From assembly GCF_947242115.1 (NCBI RefSeq), contig NC_074720.1, positions 10,294,645 through 10,358,644 on the forward strand: 64,000 nucleotides of DNA, read 5' to 3'. The position numbers and the translations under genes were made by a program. Positions 32,490 through 42,209 of this stretch are shown here, piece after piece. Numbering within the stretch: the stretch's first letter is position 1; each line of letters opens with the position of its first letter. This DNA comes from Biomphalaria glabrata (Eukaryota; Mollusca; Gastropoda; Planorbidae). The notes under the pieces were generated by a model. That model worked only from the letters and a program-made list of their open reading frames with translations. It was not told the origin of the DNA and did not search any database.

Positions 32490-33440
32490 CAGGGTCGAGT
32501 TTCGTTAAAGGGAAACAAAATTCATCTTAGTCTCTTTATCAGTTTCCACCGAGGAATTTTCTGGTGATGTGGCAGGTCTGCAGAAGTACCGCCCTCTGAC
32601 AGGCAACGATAATGTTCCTTGGAATGCCAAGGGCCTTGAAGGTATCTGTGAGGTCAGTTGTTATTATCCCCTTGGTTGATATAACAATGGGGTTGTTGTT
32701 TTAGATAATTTCCATAAACGCTTAATCTCCAGCTCAGTTTTTCTTAAATTATGAGACAGTGGTACGGCGATGTCAATAATGGTAGCGGCTTTTTCTTTTT
32801 TATCGATGAGCAGCAAATCAGGGCGATTAAAATCTACCCTTTTTTCTGTCAAAATAGGCCTATCCCAGTAGATGATAAGTAGACTCGAGAGCCTCTTTTG
32901 GTGAGTATTTATAATAAGGAGGAGTATCCTAACCGATAAAATTATGTGTCAAAGCCAAGTGTTGGTGTATTAGCTTTACAACTTGGTTATGGCGACCTAG
33001 GTAGGCAGTTTCCGATAGGGCTGAACATCCCGCCATTATGTGTTCAATTGACTCACCCACATTTCCACATTTTCGGCATTTGTCAAAAATATTGAGTTTT
33101 AGGATGTGTTTCTCGTATTTTTTTGTCCTGATTACTCTGTCCTATATTGCTGTGACAAAGCCTTCAGTTTCAGGGTAGAGATGACCTGCTTTGAGCCATG
33201 CTAAGGAAGCAGCCTTGTCAATGTTGTCCCCATCTAATAAAGCCGGGAATTTTCCGTGGAGTGTTTTTTTATTCTAATTGGCGAATTTCACGCCCTGCGT
33301 GTCCAAACCGACATTAACATCCACATTGTGTAGGTTCAGAGGGGTTGCAACATAGTCATATTTGCGTAGGAAGAAAACTAGTTCATTGCTGGAGGCGTGC
33401 AGTATTGATCGTATTTTTGAAACTTGCGTCTTACACAGTT
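32490..33440 (-). mobile_element. LINE fragment with restriction-like endonuclease domain
   Basis: The minus strand reads LYPETEGFVTAI, KYEKHILKLNIFDKC, CRKCGNVGESIEHIMAGC and then VDFNRPDLLLIDKKEKAA, TIIDIAVPLSHNLRKTELEI and RLWKLSK. The CxxC...H...C motif and the RPD...IDIAVP block fit the C-terminal restriction-like endonuclease of R2/R4/NeSL-type LINEs; the clade is inferred. Stops and frame breaks show decay. Its 3' end meets the 3' end of the plus-strand stub at 32485, sharing one (ATT)n tract. Confidence 0.68.
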
Positions 33441-33746
33441 TGAAGATGTTATTATTATTATTATTAACTAATTATTTTGTTTTATATCGAAAAATGGAAA
33501 CAAATTCTATGTTGTAAAGAAGTGTAATTGTGGAGTTCTTCTTCTTGGATAAGCCTTTTTTAAAAGTATTTTTATATTTTGCTTTGTGCGTTATTTTTTT
33601 TTTTGCGTGCGTGTTAAAATATCAGAAGATTTATGTGGTTACAAGTGACAAATGACATATATTTACACACATTAGAATCCACGCAGGGGATTTTCTGACA
33701 TCAACAGGTAATTGTATTTGAATCTTATTCCGCGTGTTCTTAAGAA

Positions 33747-34160
33747 GGTGTGACTGTGTCGCAACGTGCTAACACAATGATGTGACTGTGTCGCAATATG
33801 CTAACACAATGATGTGACTGTCGCAATATGCTAACACAATGATGTGACTGTGTCGCAATATGCTAACACAATGATGTGACTGTGTCGCAATATGCTAACA
33901 CAATGGTGTGACTGTGTCGCAATATGCTAACACAATGATGTGACTGTGTCGCAATATGCTAACACAATGATGTGACTGTCGCAATATGCTAACACAATGA
34001 TGTGACTGTGTCGCAATATGCTAACACAATGATGTGACTGTGTCGCAATATGCTAACACAATGATGTGACTGTGTCGCAATATGCTAACACAATGATGTG
34101 ACTGTGTCGCAATATGCTAACACAATGATGTGACTGTGTCGCAATATGCTAACACAATGA
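33747..34160. repeat. 32-bp minisatellite, about 13 copies
   Basis: The unit combines GATGTGACTGTGTCGC and AATATGCTAACACAAT. Two units lack a GT pair. It ends 175 bp before the ATG of the chitin-binding gene at 34336 and so occupies its presumed promoter region. Confidence 0.95.
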
Positions 34161-34335
34161 TACAATCAGCACGCTGTAAATGTACAACACACCTTGTTGG
34201 TCTCCAGTGTGCCTTACAATCATTACGACAATATCTTAATCTTTGTAACTCTCCAAGCATAGAGCAGGTAAAGTTTAAGAAAGTAATGTGTGCTCTAGAC
34301 CAAATCCATATCAAATCTCAAATCGTTTTGAAACG

Positions 34336-37300
34336 ATGACTCTGATTTTTGGTCCAGTGACTTTTATGTCACTGTTGGTTATCTGCTTCGGTAAGTGTTT
34401 TTTTTGTATGTATTTCTTTTTATAATTTTGTTTTCTTATTCATAAATATATCAAATGCAACTATTTAGATAAAAATGGAAAAGGAGAGCTCAATAGAAGG
34501 CCAGGAGGGAACTAAGGTTAGGAAAGGTGTCAGATTAGAGTTTTAATGCATCCAGGGGCGGGCTGGACGTCAGCAACGGCACGGGTATCACCAAACAATC
34601 TAACCTATATACTGTAAGCCATATGATGAGCATTCAATTTTAGCCTACTTGCCACAAAATCATTATGTTTCAGTTTAATAACCTATCGAAAACTGTGCGC
34701 GTGTATAGGTACGCCGACATAACATAATGTAAATGTACAGGTATGTAGCCTAGTTAGCTGTGTGAATAATGTGTCGCATGATTTTTGAAACTATTTAGTA
34801 TTTATAAAGGTGTAGGGTATAACACTTAAAATTGGAACTTTCTTAACGTGAAAAACCAATTGCGCTGAAATATAGGCCAACATTAACATACCTATGTACA
34901 TGATGTTCACATTTGAGGCTTGTGAAGGTCCCCACCAACGAACTACTCGCTGGGACATCGCTTAAGAATGTGTCCAAATACATTTCTCGTAGTGAACGTC
35001 TTGATCAACAGTCCACAACATCAAGTTTTTCCAAGTGTCTTTGCGCCAAGAAGCTTCTCATCCTTTTCTTTACACATTCTTAACGTGCCATGACTTCTTT
35101 CACAATCTCCTTGCGTAAAATACAGGACAATAACAGGATACACTCCTACCAATAAATTGTGCATCTTTTAAATGCATTAATATAACAGCAAGTATCACAT
35201 CATTTGAATGTTCTCACAAAGTTTTGATTTCACACGCGCCATTTTCTCAGCATTTGGTCTTCAATGTACAAATTCAACTTCGAAATCATATGATTTGTTT
35301 ATATTCTTGTTACATCCTGCACATGCTCTCATAATACTTTGACCGCACCCTCCCTTTACCCTTACTATTATTGATTTATGTTTTTGATATCAAACTGCCC
35401 CTTTATTTCAACAATCCTCTTTAGGCGAGTGTATTCTAGTCTATAGTATATGTTACGTTTATTTATAATGGCCCACTTTAAATCGCCCTCCCAAACAAAC
35501 TCTCGTCTGTCTAGGAACTCTGTATCGCTTTTCTTTCCTCTTTTATCTTTTTAAAAAATATTTTTTAAGTTTCAAAGTTGAAATGAAAATACCAATCCTG
35601 CCTCCACTCCTTATGTTTTTGTCATTGTGTTGTCCTCTTGTAGGTCATTACTTTGTATCGGATTGTTATGATAAGGAAGATGGCACGCCTGTTGGTGTAG
35701 GATGCTGGGGTGTTGCCTTCTGCAAAGCTGGAAAGGTTGTCCGTAAGGTCTGCCCGCCAGGCACTATATTGGGCGATGGTTCGACTCTCTGTAACATCAC
35801 GTGTGTCAAGTAAGTAGATCTTTTTTCTTTCGTCTTACATGCAAATTTTATAAAACTAAATATTTTGAAGCAAAATGTATTGAATTGTGCTACCTAGAAG
35901 AAAGGCACATTTTATTTTGCATTTAATTTTTAATGAAAGTGATGATAATACGAATAATTTAGAGTATCATTGTCTGTTATACAGCTTTCTGGTTGGATTC
36001 AATCTATAACAACGCTGACACTGATAGGATAGATGAAATCATAAATACAAACAATAGCCTACAAACCCGAAATGGTAAATACGGAATTGACAGTCAAAGT
36101 AAACACTTGCGATTTCTATAACTCACAATCGGACTTAAACTTAAAGCATTCAGCTCAAGCTTGATCAAACTAATGTCTGAACATGCTAGGAGAATTAACA
36201 GAAGGAAGAACACCTCTATCCCCCCCCCCCAAAAAAAAAAAGGGATCCAAATCAACCGTCAAACTAACGCCCTATCACTTCCTTGTCAGTGGCATACACA
36301 ACTACTTTGCTCCGAACATAAACTAATAACATAATAACAAGACTGCATACAGGGTTCGATCGGCATCTTCGACACGGAGGTCACGGTTCGATGGGCTGTG
36401 AAGTACATATTAATGGCAGTATATTACACCAAGCAAATATTTACCTTTTATTGATACACATGAAAAAAGAGCAATAATCATGGACATTACGGAGCCACCA
36501 GACTCTATATAATATGCCGTAACGTTTAAATGTCGAAGTTTAAATTCTTATGACAGAAAAATATTTTAATAAAGAATAGGCCTACTCTCAGCTTTAAAAG
36601 TGACTTATCATTTTAGAAGGCCTCAACACTGACGTAACGTGGCAACCTATGGGCAGTTTAGACCAATAGCTCGTTGCCACGTCACAGGTCTGTAAAATGT
36701 AGCTACGAGCTATTGGTCTCCACTGTCCACAGGTTACAACGTCGCAGGTCAGTGTTGAGGCCTTCAATTTTAACGCCTTGTTTTTTTTTTTTAGACCGGA
36801 ACCAGATAGCATGCCATGTGATGAGAAGGAGATCTGTACAGGACTCCCTGACAGACGTTACGCTTACTTTGACTGCAAACAGTTTTTTTATTGTCAAAAC
36901 GGTTACTTTTTAGCGAAATGGTCTTGCCCTGCAGGTACGTTTATCTTATTAAAGAATTTATTTCATATTCTTTTTTATCTCTTTCAAATAGTATGTTTTT
37001 TTTATTGGTGTGTAGTTTTGATTGATTTTGTTAGAATTCTATTGGTGCTGCCATGCACGTTTTAACTCTTTCTCTCTGTAATTATTTACCACATTCAGGT
37101 GGAATCAACGTTGGTAACGTCTGTTAGGAGAGAAAGAGTTAAACTAAAATAAAAAGAAAAAGGAAGACAAAGTCTAACAAAACATTAAATTAAAAAAAAT
37201 ACAAAGTTAAATTTTTAAATAGACTTAATATCTATCTGGAGGCGCGGTGGCTGAGCGGTAAAGTACTTGGCTTCTGAAGTGCTTGGCGCCTCTGAGTCCA

Positions 37301-38713
37301 CCCAGCTCTAATGGACCTCATTCACCAATCGTAAAGAAACAACATTTAGCCACGTGGTTCTCTATCTCTTCTATACAAAATACCCAATCCATAAAGGCTG
37401 TCACGTGATACTTTTTTTTCATTGTTTTATCAATATTATCACGTGGCTAAATGTTGTTTGTTTACGATTGGTGAATGAGGTCGGTTGGTAGGCCTAGCTG
37501 ACATTAGTAGGAGAAAAGTACAGTCTGTTGGTCGTTGTGCTGGCCACATGACACCCTGCTCGTTAACCGTTGGCCAAAGAAACAGGTGACCTTTTATATC
37601 ATTTGCCCTATAGATCAAATGGTCTGAGAAGGGAACCTATCTTCTTTCTTTTTTTGATAAATGGTCAGTAAATCGAAGTCTAATAAATGTATATTAAGTA
37701 GGTCTATCTTATTATCAAACTAAACTACTAATCATAGTAGTTCATCGATCGCGTAAACCATGCGATATCTATGGACTAGAAAAGGCCCTATGATGTTTGA
37801 GATATGGAGAGAACGCGACTAGCAGTATTGTGGGTGTGACAAAAGGTAGCCTAAGTTTCAACTTGATTCTAGAATGGGTCTGGAAAAACAACGTATTAAT
37901 TTTTTTAACAGGCTGACAAACAGAAAGAGTGAGTTGATAAACGCTTTGTAATAAAAAGAGATGGTATTGGGGGGGGGGGGGGATGTCATAAATAGAAAAA
38001 CAAAATTTACAATTTCACGAGACAATATTGAAAAACATTTGTCGCCAGCTAAGAATAAAAAATAACTTTATTCTATAAACAAAATAGTTAAGAAACTTAA
38101 TTGAAATTGCTAAAACAAGCACAAGAATGACTTTATGCTTTTTAAAGTACACATATTATCAACTAATAGCAACACTTCAAGCTTAATCTGTACACCAGAA
38201 TAGACAGCGATTTATAGCCAAAGATGTTAATTTCTACTTAATGTGAAGATGTCATATATAGGCCAGTGAGGTGTTTTATAAAATATTTTCTATGTTTCGG
38301 ATGTTCCTTCAGAGTTGAAGATAATTTACTTCCTAGTCCAACCTCCTCCAGGACGACGGGGGATGGGAGCGGGCAGGGTTTGAACCCAGGACCATCGATA
38401 AGTCCGAACGACAGTCCAGCGCACAAACCACACGACCAGGCAGCCATCCTATATAGGCCAGTGAGATGTTGCATTTGTGTAGTGAGTGTAGTGCATTACA
38501 ACAGGTACCTTTGAAGGAACGTCTGTAATTTATAAGATAAGATGAGGACACTAGTCAAATTATTACTTGCTTATGTCAATGACAAAGTTTATGCTTTATA
38601 AAAATGTGTAATTATTTTTAGATCTTGTCTTTGATGAAGATGTGCAAGTCTGTAATTGGAGACATGATGTTCCCCCACCATGTGGTACACTGACTTCAAA
38701 AACTTCTTCCTAA
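34336..38713 (+). CDS. Secreted two-domain chitin-binding (CBM14) protein, complete
   Basis: The 150-residue product is predicted to be secreted and to bind chitin. Exons are 34336-34390, 35644-35809, 36795-36934 and 38622-38713, with GT-AG borders and consistent phases. Exon 1 encodes MTLIFGPVTFMSLLVICFG, a signal peptide. Domain 1 has SDC, VGCWGVAFC, KVC, a CNITC pair and MPC. Domain 2 has ICTGLPDRRYAYFDC, FFYC, WSC and VCNW, ending VPPPCGTLTSKTSS. The first three exon lengths equal those of the gene at 20953, so this is its tandem paralogue, 6.5 kb downstream. The extra cysteine in CNITC gives 13 cysteines in the mature chain, an odd number. An NIT sequon lies between that pair. A 150-bp MITE ends 29 bp before exon 3, beside the acceptor's T-tract. 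AATAAA lies 143 nt after the stop. Biological role unknown. Confidence 0.88.
34400..35640. other. Intron 1 of the second plus-strand gene
   Basis: No repeat family was recognised in this 1.25-kb intron, which makes it unusually clean for this window. The acceptor is TCTTGTAG at 35643. Confidence 0.5.
35810..36615. other. Intron 2, left part
   Basis: AT-rich sequence with a C-run and A-run at about 36220-36240. No supported feature. Confidence 0.45.
36616..36765. mobile_element. 150-bp MITE with about 60-bp inverted arms
   Basis: GAAGGCCTCAACACTGAC at the left is mirrored by GTCAGTGTTGAGGCCTTC at the right. The arms continue with AGACCAATAGCTCGT and its inverse. Flanks CATTTTA and AATTTTA resemble a degraded target duplication. 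Confidence 0.8.
37062..37142 (-). mobile_element. 81-bp TTAA-flanked palindromic MITE, copy 3
   Basis: TTAACTCTTTCTCTCTGTAA to GGAGAGAAAGAGTTAA, TTAA on both sides, same orientation as copy 2. Confidence 0.85.
37223..37650 (+). mobile_element. SINE-A copy interrupted by a MITE
   Basis: The head GGCGCGGTGGCTGAGCGGTA and CACCCAGCTCTAATGG are followed by the MITE at 37313-37482. The SINE body then resumes with CTGACATTAGTAGG, GTGCTGGCCACATGACACCC and CCCTATAGATCAAATGG. The B box is damaged. Confidence 0.78.
37313..37482. mobile_element. Palindromic MITE (GGACCTCATTCACC family), copy 2
   Basis: The same arms as 12315-12496 (GGACCTCATTCACCAATCG ... GATTGGTGAATGAGGTC) with the same central CTATCTCTTCTATACAAA. 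It is nested inside SINE-A and so is younger than that SINE copy. Confidence 0.82.
38265..38450 (-). mobile_element. SINE-B copy in intron 3
   Basis: The plus strand reads TGTTTCGGATGTTCCTTCAG, ACCTCCTCCAGGACGACGGG, GGCAGGGTTTGAACCC and ACACGACCAGGCAGCCATCC. It is the reverse of the tRNA-derived SINE-B and close in sequence to 23240-23420. Confidence 0.8.
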
Positions 38714-38855
38714 TTTTAAAGGCTGTTTTATGTAAAATTTATTAGTTGTTTTTTTAAATTCAAATACAATTCTTTAAAAATTGTAAGTTATGATTCACTT
38801 TTCTTATGAATTTTAAATCTATTTATAATGTAAATATTATTTTGCTGCTTTATTG

Positions 38856-38861
38856 AATAAA
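38856..38861 (+). terminator. Polyadenylation signal AATAAA
   Basis: AATAAA lies 143 nt after the stop of the second plus-strand chitin-binding gene, with a T-rich stretch downstream. Confidence 0.6.
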
Positions 38862-39013
38862 TTATTGACATTGATTTCAATTTATTATTTATTTATTTAT
38901 GCACAACCACCATTTTTTTTAAGGTAAAAACAGTTGATAACGCTAGCCAAATAGCATTGCGATAACTGTTTGTTACATTGATCTTCTAATGTGAGGATTT
39001 AAGTATTTAATTA

Positions 39014-39252
39014 TTATTATAGCTTTTATATAGCGCTACTTTCATGCTTATAGCATGCTCAGAGCGCTTTTGGTCCAATCTCATTTGTGGACCAGTGGGG
39101 GGAGGGGGTATCTAGGAGTTGGTTTTCCGTGCTGCCTTTAAGCGCTCAGTAAACACAACTCTGCCCGAGTCGTGTGTCGAACCTCGAGCCCCCTTCTAGG
39201 TAGCCAAGCCAAGCCAAGTTCAAGCGTACTTGGCCTCTCGACCACGCTTTTA
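39014..39252 (-). mobile_element. SINE-C, best copy, tRNA-like head
   Basis: The minus strand begins AGCGTGGTCGAGAGGCCAAG, with a leucine/serine-tRNA-like A box. It continues with GAGGTTCGACAC as a B box, TAGATACCCCCTCC, CCACTGG and GCTATAAGCATGAAAGTAGC. It ends AGCGCTATATAAAAGC plus ATAATAAT. That terminal block resembles the 3' end of the CR1/L2-like LINE at 29165 (AGCGCTTTATAAATAAA plus ATT repeats). Confidence 0.75.
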
Positions 39253-39618
39253 TTCCTCTGATGCATTGAGTCAAACGAAGACTAAACTATGATTTAAAAA
39301 ACACCTATTAGGACTGAATAGAAAGACATTGAAAGACTAAGTCATTACTACAATCAATTTAGAGAAGGGGAAAAACAAAGCATCTTTTTTCTTTCAACAT
39401 TTGTTAGGTTTTGAACTAACTTGTCTATGACATCTTTTAAGAATAAATAAAAATATATGTCAATTTAGATAGATAGGACCAAAGTCAAATGTTACTTTTA
39501 AAACCACAATTTAATTTGTTTTCACTAATGAGTACAAAAATGGTTGAAAACATTGGAACACCAGTAAAAAGTAATACAACACTCAAGTCATTCATTATCA
39601 GTTCAACTCTAAGTCAGC

Positions 39619-39754
39619 CATTCATCAACATGTGCTGTCCAATCCAACTAGAACAAGAGAAACATTCATCAACATGTGCTGTCCAATGCAACTAGAACAA
39701 GAGAAACATTCATCAACATATGCTGTCCAATGCAACTAGAACAAGAGAAACATT
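39619..39754. repeat. Three tandem 44-bp repeats
   Basis: CATTCATCAACATGTGCTG starts at 39619 and 39663, and a variant starts at 39707. Near-identical units. Confidence 0.85.
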
Positions 39755-39759
39755 CAAAA

Positions 39760-40252
39760 CAGATTATGAACATCCTGAGCCCTTGATATGAATAGAGCAG
39801 AGCTATATAAAAATATGAAAGCAAACATTCCAATACTAAAAGCAGTAGAAAAATAAAAATCAAATTAGTCAAAAGATAACTTATTGTCTTAAACATAGTC
39901 AAATCCAGTCTATTGGACTACGTTGGAGTACAATTGTTTTAGTCCTACTAACAGGCTTCAGATTAACTATTCATGATCTCTCCTAGAGTATAAACAGTAT
40001 AAACAGTAAGAGATTCAGTCATATTGAACTTTTTTGAAACAATACAAAGCTCATTTAGCTTTCACCATTATTATTTTTTTTTTTATAAAATTGTTTTTTA
40101 TAAGTAACAGTAGTTTAACTACTCCAGGAGCTAAATCCAAGCCACATTTTTCCCTTGCATAGGGTTGCCATTCTTTCCTTGTTACATCACTCTGATTGTC
40201 CTACTAATATCTTGTGTTGAATGTAAGGAAGAAGATCAAAATTGAGCATTGA
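39760..40252 (-). other. Presumed 3' UTR and downstream region of SETDB1
   Basis: Follows the SETDB1 stop at 40253-40255. It is AT-rich with a T-run near 40075. No unambiguous AATAAA was placed on the minus strand, so the transcript end is unknown. Confidence 0.4.
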
Positions 40253-41873
40253 CTACAGCAGTCTTCCCCTGCAGGTGGCTGAGCCGCAGTAGCAGTAGAG
40301 AATTTTATCTGGCACGCTGCCAACCTCATAGTTGTAGTCCCAGGTCAACTCTGTGCCTGCACGGATATACCTGAGGAGAAAGTGCGTAGTTATTTTTTTG
40401 ATCAAGTCAAAGAAATAAAATCTTAAACCAACAGCTGGTTAAGAAAAAAAATATATAGGAAAAAAATGAAAAGAAAAGAAACATGGCCAACGTAAGCTTT
40501 AATAAAACAACAAACTTTCCATATGAGAATAATTATTAAGTTACAGTTGGAATTCCATAGTTAAAAATAACTAAGCCCCCTTTCACAGATTTCAGGGTCC
40601 AGCATCATTTCCATTATACAGGCTGAGTGATATTTTCTTGACACAAAAAGATATTCATTAAACGTTAGCCAACCTTTTTATTCTAAAAGACCTCTACAAA
40701 TTCAAAACTGAAAATATTTTCAAAATTCCAACTACTCTTTAAAGCTTTTTTTTTAAGCTAATGCCTATGAATGAGGTCAACGTCTGCTGATGGATTATTT
40801 CGCCTTACACTATTAGTTTCATGTTTTCTTCTTGAAGGCAGATTTTGACAAACTTTGATTGTAAGTAGCCGCCAGAGCACAAGACAAATGTTATAAGAAC
40901 AGACAATTTCAAGCTGCAGTTTGTTCAACTCCAAGCTCAACATAGGAGAATTGTTAACAATCTTTTACTTTGTTCATTTCTTGGCACTTAGTTTATCAGA
41001 GAGGTCTAATTCACATTTTGAAGTACAAGAATACTTTCCTGTAGGTGAGCAGGAGTCATGAACAAAAAAAACAACAAAACTATAATATAATGGTTATGAC
41101 CACAAGACTCTCACCTCAATACAAGACTTTTGATAAGAAGTATTCAAGACCAACAACTAGAAATAAGAAATTTTTCAAAATCGACAAAAGGGAGTTTTCT
41201 CCAAGGTTTTTCACATTTATTGAAGACAGTGGCACGATTCTGCGCTAGTCTCAAATCCATTTACATTCATTTACCCACCCACTGTGCTGTACCTCCCAAA
41301 AATAAAAATTACAGCAATATAACACATTGCCATGCAGTACAACTGTATTAAAAGACACAAAGCAAAAAGACTTATTTCCCAGCATGCATGGATACTTACT
41401 GGCCAGCAAAGAAAGCCACCCAAGGAAACCTGAGATCATGAGTGTCTACAAAGATGTTCTGCACAAAGACGTTGGGGCTGCAGCTGTGCTGTAAAACAAA
41501 AAAGACAATTTCTTAAAAGGAGACAGACTACACCTAACATTGAACTATCCCTGACATCTAACATTTAAACTGAAATATATTTTGTACTAATCACTGAATA
41601 TGGCTCCCAAATAAAGATAATTTTAAGTTGTCGTAATAATGAGCTTTTACATTTATGATAATTAAAAATTGGTGTTTGTGAAAATCATTTGATATTTGTT
41701 TTATTCCATTTTAAGTCCTGACTTCCACTAAACATAGGGGAATCAACATTGAATAGAAGAAAATCTTACGTTGAGATATCTGCCTAAGTTACCCATCAGC
41801 TTTGCATCCATAATATAACACTCTGTGTCGTCAAGGAAATAGGAACGTGTTGGTGCTCTTTCTTTTTTGATGT
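40253..41873 (-). other. SETDB1: SETDB1 SET-C and post-SET exons
   Basis: Exons 41770-41873, 41400-41488 and 40253-40370 encode [60 protein letters not shown] and [16 protein letters not shown]. The NHSC and Y residues of the active site and the zinc-binding post-SET cysteines are all present, so the enzyme should be catalytically competent. Confidence 0.95.
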
Positions 41874-42172
41874 CTAAGAGTCAAAACAAAAAAAAAGTAC
41901 TATAAAGACATGTCCCGAAAAAAATACCCAAGCAACATCTTGATTATATGCCTGGAAATATTAAATTAAAAATTAGATTTTGTACATTAAGATTACCAAT
42001 TCAATTTTCAATTATGTAGATCAATATTTTTATTATTACAAAAATGATTAATATCACTAGTGTTGAATACTTCAATATATACAGAATATCTATGTTATAA
42101 GCTAGTAATATTTTGCAGGCTGTTTGAAAATTTGCTGGGTGTACAGGCAAGAAAAGATAAAGAAATAAAAAA

Positions 42173-42209
<37 letters not shown>

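Noticed and set aside
33747-34160. CRISPR-like array
   Set aside because: Units are directly tandem without unique spacers, in a eukaryotic intron-rich context. The same applies to 4173-4450 and 56300-56750.
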